From positions 1,613,368-1,677,367 of the forward strand of contig NZ_KB235914.1 in NCBI RefSeq assembly GCF_000332175.1: a DNA stretch of 64,000 nucleotides. The letters run 5' to 3'. The position numbers and the translations under genes are program-made. Numbering within the stretch: the stretch's first letter is position 1; each line of letters opens with the position of its first letter. Of this stretch, positions 18,089-27,344 are shown in pieces. This stretch comes from Pseudanabaena sp. PCC 6802. Its GTDB lineage: Bacteria; Cyanobacteriota; Cyanobacteriia; Pseudanabaenales; Pseudanabaenaceae. The notes under the pieces are model-generated. The model was not told the DNA's origin. It searched no databases and saw only the letters and a list, made by a program, of their open reading frames with translations.

Positions 18089-21000
18089 TCAGCGCTCAAC
18101 TGCACCCAAAGCCTGCAAGGTAACTTTTTGAGCGGTAGTTAAACCCGTGACACCTTTGATATTCATACCTTCGTAGGGACGATCTACGCGCAGGGTCTTC
18201 AGACATTCCCCCGATCGCGTATCCCAAAAACGAATGGTTTCATCTTCTCCCGCACTGGCTAAAATGTGAGCTTCTTCGCTGTTAGGGCTGAAGGCGATCG
18301 CCCAGACTGGCTTGCTATGCCCGACGAGTGTTTGGATACAAACAGCATCGCGAGGACTCCAGACCTTAACGAGGCAATCATCGCCGCAGGTCGCCAGGAT
18401 CTTATGTTTAGGGCTGGGATGCAGGATAGCGGCTCGCACGGGACGCTCGTGACCTTCCAAAGTTTGGAGGCATTCATAGGTTTCACCATGCCAAAATTTC
18501 ACCGTGCGATCGCCACTGCTACTGGTCAGGCGAGCGCCACAAGGACTATAAGCTACAGACGAGATCCATCCTTCATGACCGGATAAAACCTGGAGGCAAT
18601 TGCCAGTTGCGATATCCCAGATCCGAACGTTTTTGTCATCGCTTCCGCTCGCGAGTGTCTTGCCATTAGGATGGAAGACTATCGACTTGACGCGATCGCT
18701 ATGCCCTTTAAAAATATGCAAGCATTCGCCAGTAACGATATCCCACAACCTCACGGTCTGGTCGTGGCTGCTACTAGCGATAGTTTTACCGTCAGGACTA
18801 AATGCCACAGATTGAATCCAACTACTATGCCCGAGGAAGGTTCTCATACATTCGCCACTGCTGACATCCCATAGCTTTATGCTGCGATCGTCGCTGCCAC
18901 TGAGAATAGTCTTGCTGTCGGGGCTAAACGCTACCGCTGGCACCCAATTAGTATGCCCTCGCAATACTTTAATGCATTTGCCAGTACTTACATCCCATAT
19001 CCTTGCCGACCGATCCTTATTTCCACTTGCAAGCAAACGTCCATCACTACTGAACGATAGAGATGAAATCATATTACTATGCGATTCCAATGTCTTTAGA
19101 CATTGCCCAGTTGCGGTATCCCAAATCTTGACGATCTCATCTTCACCCACACTAACCAGCACAGATCTATCCATGCTAAAGTTTACGGACCAGACGCGAT
19201 CGCTATGACCGTGGAAAGTTTTCACTCGTTTACCATTGGCGATATCCCATATCTGCACGGTTCTGTCTTCATTGCCAATTGCAAGCAATCGATCGTCGGC
19301 ACTGAAGTCGATCGCCCAGGCATATTGGCTATAGCCCTGTAAGGCGTGCGAGAAGGTACCAGTTATGGCATTGTATAATCCGATCTTATTGCCATCGCAG
19401 CCGATCGCCAGAATTTTTCCATCATGACTGAGCGCGATGGATAGCATCCAATTGATATTGACTGGAATTATATATTGGCACTCTCCTGTAGTTAAATTCC
19501 ATAAATCTACCCAACGATCGCTGCCACTAATCAGGTTTTTTCCGTCGGAGCTAAAAATTACTGCCGTAACGCGATCGCCTTGTGCCTGTATGGTTTGAAG
19601 GCAGGCACCATCGCTAACCTGCCATAATTTAATCGTGCAATCGCTACTACCACTAGCCAGAATGCTGCTGTCCGGGCTAAAGAAAACAGAAAGGACGCGC
19701 CCGCTATGACCGCGTAAGGTCTTTAAACATTGCCCCGTGCAAGCATCCCACAGCCTTACAGTACCGTCATGGCTCCCACTGGCAAGGATACTGCCATCGG
19801 AACTAAACTTCAACGCTACTACCCAATCCGTATGACCGCAAAGATTAAAAAGTAACTTACCACTGCTAAGTTGCCAGATACAAATTTCCTGCTCTAAACC
19901 CGTAGCCAGAACCTGGCTGTCGGGGCTAATCGCAGTCGAAAGAATGCTACCAGTCGTTCTAATAAATACAGATCTGCTTAAATCAGCTCGTGCAAAGTTG
20001 ACGTAGTGAAGATTAATCCCCTGAAGATAGGCTTGCCACACGGCAATGTTAGAAAAATCAAAATAGCTTAAATCGATGTCCAAACAGTGCATCAAATTGA
20101 GAATATTGCCGCCAGCGTAACCCAATCTTTTAGGACTTTGCTCTCTCATGTCTGAGAGCATCCGATCGAAGTAGGCTTTGGTACGATCTTCAGTCACGAA
20201 AAAACGCCGTAACATGTCTGCCAGCGGCTTGAGGACTAATCTGACTTGCGTTTCGCGAATATAGTCTTTAGCCTGGGCTTTGATGAGAGCGTAGGTATTC
20301 CAGTAAGGGAGATCGTGCATTAAAACAGGTCGAGTATTGGTAATTTCCAAGTAAATTTGCTCGACTAGACGATCGCTAACATACTCCATTACTACGGGTT
20401 GTTGGGTAAAGCTGTGTTGCTGTTTTTCGATTAGCGATCGCACTTTGAGCGACTCCAATGCCTCTATTAGCTGCCTCGGTAAAACTGGCGTGACAAAGTC
20501 TTCCTGGAGGGTACTGATATCTATCCATTCACGGTTAATTGCCAGCCAGAACATCACCTGTTGCTCTAGATGAGTGAGGCGGTTAAACTGCTGTTCGATC
20601 AAATCGCGAATGTCGCCAAACACAGAATTATGGCTCGTCCAAAAAGCAGCAACATCGCTGCCGTACTGCTCGCGTATCCTGGTTGCAACAATCTTCAGAG
20701 CTAATGGATTGCCCCCATAATGCTGAATCAAAGAATGCCACTGTTCTTCAGAACCGGACAGACCTTTCACCCTAAAAATCTCGCTTCCTTCCGATTGCAA
20801 TCCACTTAAGAGAAACGAACGTACTGGTAACCTTGGCCCTTCATTCGATGACATTCCACTTGGTTTCTCGCGGCTAGTCAAGATCGCACAACTGTTATGA
20901 AGTTCGTCGCCAATACGACGCAGCATTTGACCGTAATTTTCATAGCCAGGTCGATATAAGCCAACGCGATAGTCGATCTCGCTGCCACCATCCCCAGCAC

Positions 21001-21769
21001 TTCTAAGAATTGATTCAAAATTATCCAAAACGATCAAACAGCGCTCGGAGCGCAAATAATCCATCAATTTTGTCAACAACCCATCAAGAGTCTGCGGCAT
21101 TGCCACGCTATCTCCCCTTCGATCCGCGATCGCCTGGATGGAGCTGACTAAGATGCTTTCCACTGTAGGCGCATTCCGCAGCGATCGCCAAATCACGAAT
21201 CTGAAAGCCTTAAACGCCGATCGTGCTTCCCTCCTTTCCTCACCATCTTCTCCAACCTCCAGCCCTTCACCGCCAAACTCTAAAATCTTTTCAACTAACT
21301 TCGCTACCAAAGATGTCTTCCCAATTCCCCCCATGCCTAGAATGGCAACTAAACGGCAGCGATCGGAAGTAATCCATTCAAACAAAGTATCCAATTCCTG
21401 CACGCGCCCACAAAATATTGAGACATCAATTACCTCATCACAATCCTGGTAAATCGATACTTTCTGACTTTGTGGCAAAGTAATTTCAGTATCCAATACT
21501 TTTACTCGTCGCTGACAACGACTCAGGACGGCTCGAATGTTTCCTTTGCTGACTGGTTCGCCGAGAATTTCGCTCAGGGTATGCCAAACCTCAGAGCCAA
21601 CTTTCCTGACATAGTCTCCATCATAGTCAGAGTTGTTTGCCATCTCCGCATAGGTACTTCCTTCGCAGCTTTGGCGAATTACTAATTCTTGAACATCTGT
21701 GAAGGTATCGGATCGCCCTCTTTGCCGCATGACTTCATACAACACGGCGATCGCTTCTGTGCCGTTCAT
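18089..21769 (-). CDS. NB-ARC ATPase with 14 WD40 repeats (STAND protein)
   Basis: A 1226-aa protein. Residues 1-90 are a helical N-terminal domain of the kind found before NB-ARC in cyanobacterial STAND proteins (vMAP-like). The NTPase domain starts with VSIFCGRVQELDTLFEWI, has the P-loop GMGGIGKTSL (145-154) and Walker B CLIVLDNFESIL. A short pentapeptide-like stretch (LQGINLHYVNFARADLSRSVF) leads into 14 WD40 repeats, enough for two seven-bladed propellers. Most repeats end in a GH/WD pair, and repeat 4 lacks residues in its last strand. STAND proteins oligomerise on ligand sensing, and some act in phage defence or programmed death. No separate effector domain is obvious. The gene is monocistronic and convergent with the biosynthetic operon. 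Confidence 0.88.
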   Translation of the reverse strand: MNGTEAIAVLYEVMRQRGRSDTFTDVQELVIRQSCEGSTYAEMANNSDYDGDYVRKVGSEVWHTLSEILGEPVSKGNIRAVLSRCQRRVKVLDTEITLPQSQKVSIYQDCDEVIDVSIFCGRVQELDTLFEWITSDRCRLVAILGMGGIGKTSLVAKLVEKILEFGGEGLEVGEDGEERREARSAFKAFRFVIWRSLRNAPTVESILVSSIQAIADRRGDSVAMPQTLDGLLTKLMDYLRSERCLIVLDNFESILRSAGDGGSEIDYRVGLYRPGYENYGQMLRRIGDELHNSCAILTSREKPSGMSSNEGPRLPVRSFLLSGLQSEGSEIFRVKGLSGSEEQWHSLIQHYGGNPLALKIVATRIREQYGSDVAAFWTSHNSVFGDIRDLIEQQFNRLTHLEQQVMFWLAINREWIDISTLQEDFVTPVLPRQLIEALESLKVRSLIEKQQHSFTQQPVVMEYVSDRLVEQIYLEITNTRPVLMHDLPYWNTYALIKAQAKDYIRETQVRLVLKPLADMLRRFFVTEDRTKAYFDRMLSDMREQSPKRLGYAGGNILNLMHCLDIDLSYFDFSNIAVWQAYLQGINLHYVNFARADLSRSVFIRTTGSILSTAISPDSQVLATGLEQEICIWQLSSGKLLFNLCGHTDWVVALKFSSDGSILASGSHDGTVRLWDACTGQCLKTLRGHSGRVLSVFFSPDSSILASGSSDCTIKLWQVSDGACLQTIQAQGDRVTAVIFSSDGKNLISGSDRWVDLWNLTTGECQYIIPVNINWMLSIALSHDGKILAIGCDGNKIGLYNAITGTFSHALQGYSQYAWAIDFSADDRLLAIGNEDRTVQIWDIANGKRVKTFHGHSDRVWSVNFSMDRSVLVSVGEDEIVKIWDTATGQCLKTLESHSNMISSLSFSSDGRLLASGNKDRSARIWDVSTGKCIKVLRGHTNWVPAVAFSPDSKTILSGSDDRSIKLWDVSSGECMRTFLGHSSWIQSVAFSPDGKTIASSSHDQTVRLWDIVTGECLHIFKGHSDRVKSIVFHPNGKTLASGSDDKNVRIWDIATGNCLQVLSGHEGWISSVAYSPCGARLTSSSGDRTVKFWHGETYECLQTLEGHERPVRAAILHPSPKHKILATCGDDCLVKVWSPRDAVCIQTLVGHSKPVWAIAFSPNSEEAHILASAGEDETIRFWDTRSGECLKTLRVDRPYEGMNIKGVTGLTTAQKVTLQALGAVER

Positions 21770-22039
21770 TACGTATTAATTCGCAGTTACTCTAGGGGTA
21801 TAAGGAATTAAGGATGGTCAGATCGCAAGATCGTAAAATAATCATATAACTTTCATCGAAGTCTGGAAAGCTCTATCTTAGTGGCAGCAATACTGGTAAA
21901 GCTTTCCGGTCGCGCTTCTCTTGAGTGCAGCTTGCCCTCGTTCGATCGTACGAACCGAATTTCACAGGTGAATATTTGCGTGTTAAGGTTCAGTATGTTT
22001 GTTAGGGTATCTTTACAAGCTGGTAGGGTGTAATGAAAA

Positions 22040-23557
22040 ATGGCAAATCATAACAATACGGTGCTGGATTTATTAGCTGGAGAAGACGATCGCATAGCTT
22101 TAACCGCACCAGGTAAACCTGACCTAACTTACAAACAACTGCGGCGGAATGTCAGAGAACTCGCTGCTAAGCTTAATGGTTTCGGTATAGGAAAAGGCGA
22201 TCGCGTTTCTATTGCCATTCCTAACAGCCCTGGAATGGTCGTTACATTTCTCGCCACTGCTACCTGTGCGACGGCAGCACCTCTTAATCCTAAATATAAC
22301 CGGGAGGAATTCGTCTTTTATTATGAAGATACCAATGCTGTCGCGCTCATTGTTCTTGACGAAGGAATCGAAGCCGCACTAGCTGCTGTAACACCTGATA
22401 TACTCGTCATCCGCGCTACATCAAATCCTGATGGAACGCTATCATTCGAGAAAATTAATGGAATAGAGCGATCGCCTCGTGTAGAAGAACTCGCAGAATC
22501 CGACGATATCGCCACGATTTTACATACCAGTGGCACCACCAGCCGTCCTAAGCGCGTCCCCATTCGCCACCGCAATCTAGCAGCCTCTGTAGGTAACATT
22601 ACCAGCGCCTATGAATTATCTCCTGCCGACACGACTTTATGCCTGATGCCTTTATTTCACATTCACGGACTGGTGGGATGTTTGTTATCCACTTTTGCAT
22701 CGGGAGGAACGTTAGTTTGCCCCAATGGATTTAATGCATTGGAATTTTGGAAGTTGGTAGATATCTACAAACCAAGCTGGTATTCTGCCGCGCCGACGAT
22801 GCATCAGGCAATTCTATCGCGTGCCTCTCGCAATGAAGCCATTGTCAAAGCCAATCCATTTCGATTCATTCGCTCTAGCAGCGCTCCTCTGCCACCCGTC
22901 ATCATCGAACAAATGGAAGCTACGCTCAATGCTCCCGTATTGGAATCCTACAGCATGACAGAAGCGGCTCACTTGATGGCAACTAACCCCTTGCCACCTA
23001 AAATCCGCAAGCCTGGAACCGTTGGCTATGGATTCGGTGTAGATGTAGCGATTATGGATGAAGATGGGAATTTACAGGAAAGAGGTCAATCAGGTGAAGT
23101 CGTAGTTAAAGGTGCAAATGTTGTCGATGGATATGAAAACAATCCCGAAGCCAATGCTAAAGCCTTTACTAACGGTTGGTTTCGCACGGGCGATCGGGGA
23201 ATGTTAGATGAAGATGGCTATTTACGCCTGACAGGAAGGCTGAAAGAACTAATCAACCGAGGCGGCGAGAAAATTTCTCCGCTCGAAGTAGATGATATCT
23301 TATTGCGACATCCTGCTGTAATGGAGGCGATCGCTTTTGCCGTACCTCATAAAATGCTAGGCGAAGATATTCATGCCGCGATCGTGGTGACAGATAAATC
23401 CATTACCGAGCAAGAATTAAAGGCGTATTGTTCGGCATCGTTGGCAGAATTTAAAGTGCCGCGACAGTTCCATATTTTAGATGAGCTACCTAGAGGAGCA
23501 ACGGGTAAATTACAGCGTCTGAATATGGCGAAATTGCTGAATCTTACCGAGGGATAG
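22040..23557 (+). CDS. AMP-forming acyl-CoA ligase resembling oxalate-CoA ligase (AAE3/Pcs60 type)
   Basis: A 505-aa ANL-superfamily enzyme. The adenylate loop is LHTSGTTSRPKRVP; in most members the residue after the lysine is glycine, here arginine. Downstream motifs are LPLFHIHGL-like (MPLFHIHGLVG), SYSMTEAAHLMATNPLP, WFRTGDRGMLDEDGYLRL and the C-terminal GRLKELINRGGEKISPLEV and LPRGATGKLQR, with the catalytic lysine. The TEAAHLMATNPLP and RSSSAPLPP blocks match plant AAE3 and yeast Pcs60 oxalyl-CoA synthetases better than fatty-acyl ligases. It probably activates oxalate or another short dicarboxylate. The following panE-like gene begins 14 bp downstream. Confidence 0.78.
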   Translation: MANHNNTVLDLLAGEDDRIALTAPGKPDLTYKQLRRNVRELAAKLNGFGIGKGDRVSIAIPNSPGMVVTFLATATCATAAPLNPKYNREEFVFYYEDTNAVALIVLDEGIEAALAAVTPDILVIRATSNPDGTLSFEKINGIERSPRVEELAESDDIATILHTSGTTSRPKRVPIRHRNLAASVGNITSAYELSPADTTLCLMPLFHIHGLVGCLLSTFASGGTLVCPNGFNALEFWKLVDIYKPSWYSAAPTMHQAILSRASRNEAIVKANPFRFIRSSSAPLPPVIIEQMEATLNAPVLESYSMTEAAHLMATNPLPPKIRKPGTVGYGFGVDVAIMDEDGNLQERGQSGEVVVKGANVVDGYENNPEANAKAFTNGWFRTGDRGMLDEDGYLRLTGRLKELINRGGEKISPLEVDDILLRHPAVMEAIAFAVPHKMLGEDIHAAIVVTDKSITEQELKAYCSASLAEFKVPRQFHILDELPRGATGKLQRLNMAKLLNLTEG

Positions 23558-23571
23558 AGAGAGGAATAGCG

Positions 23572-24549
23572 ATGAAAGTTTGTATTGTTGGTGCTGGCGC
23601 GATCGGCGGCTACCTGGGCGCAAAATTAGCTCAAACAGGTGCTAATGTCACCCTAATTGCGAGGGGCACTCACCTGCAAGCAATTCAGGAGCGGGGATTG
23701 ATCTTGCGATACTCAGATGGGACTGAAGATATCGTTAAAGATGTCGCCGCAACCGAGAATATGACTGCTGCTGGCGTACATGATGTCGTTATCGTGACAT
23801 TGAAAGCGCAAAGCGTTCCTTCCATAGCTCCCTTGCTGCCAGCACTTTACGGCAAAGAGACGACGATCGTCACGGCGCAAAATGGAATTCCCTGGTGGTA
23901 TTTTCGCAAATTAGAGAGTCCCTATGCCGATTATCGCATTCGAGCGGTAGATCCCGACGGCATTGTGGAAGCGAATATTCCGATCGATCGCACGATTGGC
24001 TGCATCGTCTATCCTGCTGCCGAAATTGTTTCTCCTGGTGTTATTCGGCATATCGAAGGCGATCGCTTTAACCTGGGAGAACTGGATGGCAGTAGGAGCG
24101 ATCGCATCCAAAAATTATCGCAACTGTTCAACAGTGCTGGCCTCAAATCTCGCGTGCGCGAGCGAATTCGTAACGAATTGTGGGTAAAACTGTGGGGAAA
24201 TTTAGCATTTAATCCGATTAGCGCCCTTACCCACGCCACATTAGAGCAAATTTGTCAGTATCCGCCTACCAGAGAACTAGCAGCCAATATGATGCGCGAA
24301 GCCCAAGCGATCGCAGAAAAACTGGGCGTGGATTTCGGTATCTCTTTAGAGAAACGCATCGCTGGAGCAGAAGGCGTGGGAGCGCACAAAACCTCAATGC
24401 TACAGGACATTGAAGCGCATCGTTCCACCGAAGTCGATGCGATCGTCGGTTCTGTCGCAGAATTAGGAAGACTCACGCAAACCCCTACACCGTGCATCGA
24501 TGCAATTTACGCCAGCGTTAAATTATTGGAAAAGACGGTGACTAGCTAA
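23572..24549 (+). CDS. panE: 2-dehydropantoate 2-reductase family protein
   Basis: A 325-aa NADPH-dependent reductase. The N-terminal nucleotide-binding loop is VGAGAIGGYLGAKLAQTG and LIARGTHLQAI carries the NADP-phosphate contact. The C-terminal ketopantoate-reductase domain has NELWVKLWGNLAFNPISALT, with the conserved catalytic Lys and Asn, and a late HKTSMLQDIEAHRSTEVDAI block with Ser/Asp/Glu substrate contacts. The known reaction is ketopantoate to pantoate in CoA synthesis. It follows the CoA ligase by 14 bp with a GAGAGGAATAG RBS. Paralogues with other 2-oxoacid substrates exist, so panE function is likely but not certain. Its stop overlaps the convergent anmK stop by 4 bp. Confidence 0.82.
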   Translation: MKVCIVGAGAIGGYLGAKLAQTGANVTLIARGTHLQAIQERGLILRYSDGTEDIVKDVAATENMTAAGVHDVVIVTLKAQSVPSIAPLLPALYGKETTIVTAQNGIPWWYFRKLESPYADYRIRAVDPDGIVEANIPIDRTIGCIVYPAAEIVSPGVIRHIEGDRFNLGELDGSRSDRIQKLSQLFNSAGLKSRVRERIRNELWVKLWGNLAFNPISALTHATLEQICQYPPTRELAANMMREAQAIAEKLGVDFGISLEKRIAGAEGVGAHKTSMLQDIEAHRSTEVDAIVGSVAELGRLTQTPTPCIDAIYASVKLLEKTVTS

Positions 24550-25691
24550 CCATGTACGCGACCCAAGACGACGGGATGCGATGCGCCCGTGACCCGGTGG
24601 AGGTTGCCAGGACGATTTTGTAATTTGAGATATCCCAAAACGGCAAAGGCGATCGCTTCTTTGAAGTCGGCATTCAATCCCACAGATGTAGTATCTGTCA
24701 CCTCGGCAGGTGCTAAGTGGTGTTTTAGCCTTTGCCGCAGGTAGTCGTTGCGACTGCCGCCACCACAAATCAAAACCCGATCGGGGAGCTTCGGCAAAAA
24801 TTTCTGGTAGCTTTGCGCGATCGCGACAGCCGTAAATTCCGTCAACGTTGCCAGAATATCTTGACCGTCCAGTTGCTTGCGATCGCAATCTGCTAAGCAC
24901 CGATCGAGGTAGTCCGGACTAAATAGCTCCCGTCCTGTGGATTTAGGCGGCGGAATTTCAAAGTAATCCTGGCTCAACCACTGCGTTACCAATTGCGGAT
25001 CGGCTTTACCCTGGGCAGCAATCTGACCGCCGCGATCGTAGGATTGACCGAAGAGTTTTTGGGTCGCCATATCCATCAAAACATTCCCCGGCCCGTTATC
25101 CCAACCAAAAACAGCATCGCACTCTGCGGCGGCTGGCAGGTAGGTAACGTTGCTAATCCCACCAATGTTTTGCACGCAGGTTATTTTAGTTGGGTGCTTT
25201 AACAGCAGCCAATCCAGGATCGACACCATCGGTGCGCCCTGACCGCCAGCCTCAATATCGGCGGTGCGGAAGTCGCTGACGGTTTTAAGGCCAGTCAGAT
25301 TAGCAATTACTGCCCCTCTACCCAATTGCACGCTGTAACCCAGTCGAACGCGATCGCCAGTAGTTAACGGCGGGCGATGAAATACTGTCTGACCGTGGGA
25401 ACCAATAAAATCTGGTTGGATCTGACTGGCCTGCATGAGTTGGAGCGCGGCGGTGGCAAATGCCGAAGCGATCGCGTCGTCAAGCTGGCAAATTTGCGCT
25501 ATGGTTCTGGGCTGCTCGGCGCAGACTGCCAGGATTTCCGCTCTGAGCGCCGGATCGTAGGCGATCGTTTCGCCAGCCAGCAGTTCGACCTTAAGCGCAC
25601 CTTCAGTGTCAAAGATCTTAACCAGTGCCGCATCAATACCATCAACCGACGTACCGCTAATTAAACCAATACCTATGGATGGGGACTGCAT
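24546..25691 (-). CDS. anmK: Anhydro-N-acetylmuramic acid kinase
   Basis: A 381-aa kinase of the ASKHA fold. The N-terminal phosphate loop is GLISGTSVDGIDAALV, FIGSHGQTVFHRP follows, then SDFRTADIEAGGQGAPMVS, and VFGWDNGPGNVLMDM carries the sugar-binding Asp and Asn. VLICGGGSRNDYLRQRL is the second ATP motif. It phosphorylates and opens 1,6-anhydro-MurNAc from peptidoglycan turnover to give MurNAc-6-phosphate. No murQ is in view. Length and motifs match full-size members. Confidence 0.93.
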   Translation of the reverse strand: MQSPSIGIGLISGTSVDGIDAALVKIFDTEGALKVELLAGETIAYDPALRAEILAVCAEQPRTIAQICQLDDAIASAFATAALQLMQASQIQPDFIGSHGQTVFHRPPLTTGDRVRLGYSVQLGRGAVIANLTGLKTVSDFRTADIEAGGQGAPMVSILDWLLLKHPTKITCVQNIGGISNVTYLPAAAECDAVFGWDNGPGNVLMDMATQKLFGQSYDRGGQIAAQGKADPQLVTQWLSQDYFEIPPPKSTGRELFSPDYLDRCLADCDRKQLDGQDILATLTEFTAVAIAQSYQKFLPKLPDRVLICGGGSRNDYLRQRLKHHLAPAEVTDTTSVGLNADFKEAIAFAVLGYLKLQNRPGNLHRVTGASHPVVLGRVHG

Positions 25692-25927
25692 ATTTAAATT
25701 TTTAATACCCCTAAAGACAGAATTTCACCGCCATCAGTGTGCCAGATATTTCATAAATTTGTCGCCCAATTTTGTCCCCATGCATCCTGGTAAATGTTTC
25801 TGTATTTCACAAGTAAACGCTCACTCATTGCAGCTTTTTTAATGATTTATATGTACTTTTATTAAGATATTGACGCTTTCATAAAGATTGGGCGAAACTA
25901 TCTAAATAAGTTTGCAGTATTACAAGT

Positions 25928-26149
25928 ATGGAAACTTTAGAGTTTATCATTCGGCCTGACGGTCGGGTCGAAGAGCGAGTAACTGGTATAGTTGGCTCCA
26001 GTTGTGCTGCTGTTACGGCTGCCATTGAAGCCAAGCTAGGCACGGTTGCGTCCCGCGAACTCACTTCTGAAAACTTTGCCCAATCCCTTGCGACAGTTAC
26101 AGGAGAGCGGGTTAGCCAGCAAACAGCCCTTGACTACAGTCAATGGTAA
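25928..26149 (+). CDS. DUF2997 small protein
   Basis: A 73-aa protein with the DUF2997 pattern: an N-terminal beta strand and turn (ETLEFIIRPDGRVEERVTGI) followed by GSSCAAVTAAIEAKLGTV and a short C-terminal helix. The family is almost always next to ycf35 and a ferredoxin in cyanobacteria, as here, where it is first in the three-gene run. Function is not established. The conserved pairing suggests it works with Ycf35. Confidence 0.8.
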   Translation: METLEFIIRPDGRVEERVTGIVGSSCAAVTAAIEAKLGTVASRELTSENFAQSLATVTGERVSQQTALDYSQW

Positions 26150-26241
26150 TAATTCTTTAGCAATCGCAAGGAATCTCGTTATTTCTTGTAGCGATCGCTA
26201 TGTTATCAATTGAAAAATATTAAGTTCAGGAAAGTATCCAT

Positions 26242-26628
26242 ATGTCACACTTCAGCCAGGTTAAAACCCAAATTCGCTCCCTTGAGCCTTTGCAAAAAGC
26301 ACTGACCGATTTAGGTTTAACATGGAAGTCAGGTCCGTCTATCCTGCGCGGCTATCGTGGTGATACTACTTCTGCCGAAGTGGTACTGCAACAGGAAAAT
26401 GGCTACGATGTCGGGTTTAGATGGAATGGCTCCGAGTACGAACTAGTCGCCGACATGCAGTATTGGCAGCAGCCCTGGACAGTGGAAAGCTTTTTAAGAA
26501 AAGTCCTGCAAAGATACGCCGTGCAGACAGTAATGACGGAGTCAGCGCATCAGGGCTTTAACCTCACCGAACAAGAAACTCAAAAAGATGGCTCAGTGCG
26601 CTTAGTTTTACAGCGTTGGCACGGATGA
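26242..26628 (+). CDS. ycf35: Ycf35 (DUF1257) protein
   Basis: A 128-aa protein starting MSHFSQVKTQIRSLEPLQKAL, the diagnostic opening of the DUF1257/Ycf35 family, and continuing with GYRGDTTSAEVVLQQ and YDVGFRWNGSEYELVADMQYW. Ycf35 is conserved in cyanobacteria and some algal plastids and has no proven function. It sits between DUF2997 (92 bp upstream) and a [4Fe-4S] ferredoxin gene (14 bp downstream). The tight link suggests a redox-related role. Confidence 0.9.
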   Translation: MSHFSQVKTQIRSLEPLQKALTDLGLTWKSGPSILRGYRGDTTSAEVVLQQENGYDVGFRWNGSEYELVADMQYWQQPWTVESFLRKVLQRYAVQTVMTESAHQGFNLTEQETQKDGSVRLVLQRWHG

Positions 26629-26642
26629 GGCATAGATGAGAC

Positions 26643-27101
26643 ATGGACGATCTCTCACCAGATCTCTCATCAGAATTAGTTTCTGGGCTAGAACCTGAGC
26701 TTGGCGGCTCGCTACGCGAGCCCGATGCGGATCGTTCTGGCCTGGAACCCGAACTCGGCGGCACTCTGCGACAGAATGCCGTATACGTATATGAAAATAT
26801 TTGCATTGGCTGCAAGCACTGCGCCCATGTAGCCCGCAATACTTTCTTTATCGAAGATAACTACGGTCGATCGCGGGTAATCAGTCAGGATGGCGATGAT
26901 GAAGAGACGATTCAAGAAGCGATCGACACTTGCCCTGTGGATTGCATTGCCTGGGTTAGCTACCCCGAGTTAGCGGCATTGGAAGAAGAACGCAAACATC
27001 AAGTCATTCAGCATATTGGTATGGCTGGTGATGGCAAGCTGGCAAGAGTCAAACAAAATCGCCGCAAGAAAACCAGCGATCGCGCCGCTCTAGGAACCTA
27101 G
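26643..27101 (+). CDS. Single-cluster [4Fe-4S] ferredoxin with duplicated N-terminal peptide
   Basis: A 152-aa protein. The cluster ligands are CIGCKHC (a CxxCxxC motif) and the later Cys of DTCPVDCIAW, consistent with one [4Fe-4S] cluster. The N-terminal 45 residues hold two copies of the peptide SGLEPELGGxLR separated by EPDADR. This low-complexity extension is unlike the compact start of related proteins. The C-terminal basic tail (KQNRRKKTSDRAAL) is family-like. It is the third gene of the DUF2997-Ycf35 run, 14 bp after ycf35. It probably carries electrons, with partner unknown. Confidence 0.88.
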   Translation: MDDLSPDLSSELVSGLEPELGGSLREPDADRSGLEPELGGTLRQNAVYVYENICIGCKHCAHVARNTFFIEDNYGRSRVISQDGDDEETIQEAIDTCPVDCIAWVSYPELAALEEERKHQVIQHIGMAGDGKLARVKQNRRKKTSDRAALGT

Positions 27102-27131
27102 CGTTCCGCAAATCGCAATGCCGATAATTTG

Positions 27132-27154
27132 TAGGGTGGGCAATGCCCACCCTA
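27132..27154. repeat. Short dispersed palindrome
   Basis: TAGGGTGGGCA (27132-27142) and TGCCCACCCTA (27144-27154) form a perfect palindrome about one central base, located 30 bp after the ferredoxin gene. Similar TAGGGTGGGCA palindromes are common dispersed repeats in cyanobacteria. It could also act as a transcript end. Confidence 0.6.
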
Positions 27155-27167
27155 TGTTATACAAAGG

Positions 27168-27309
27168 TATAGCCGTAGACAGATCTGTTAGGACAGGGGG
27201 TGTGGGGGCTGCGCCCCCACGCAGGGGAGGCAGGGCGGTCTTGGGGGTTCCCCGCTAGAGCCACTGCCGTGTGGAACCCCTGCACCCCGTCCTAAGCCTA
27301 TTGGCTATA
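27168..27309. mobile_element. MITE-like element, family A copy 1
   Basis: A GC-rich 142-bp element bounded by TATAGCC and GGCTATA. It shares the core GACAGATCTGTTAGGACA and the following GGGGTGTGGGGGC with copies at 51051-51134 (inverted) and 61197-61280. It contains several internal stem pairs (for example GGGGGCTGCGCCCCC). It has no coding capacity. Confidence 0.65.
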
Positions 27310-27344
27310 GCTATAAAATGAGACTGTAGCTTTGACGCGATCGC

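Noticed and set aside
27180-27310. A structured RNA or riboswitch in the GC-rich stretch before the Uma2 gene
   Set aside because: It matches other copies of the same palindromic element and has no known riboswitch motif, so it is better explained as a dispersed element.
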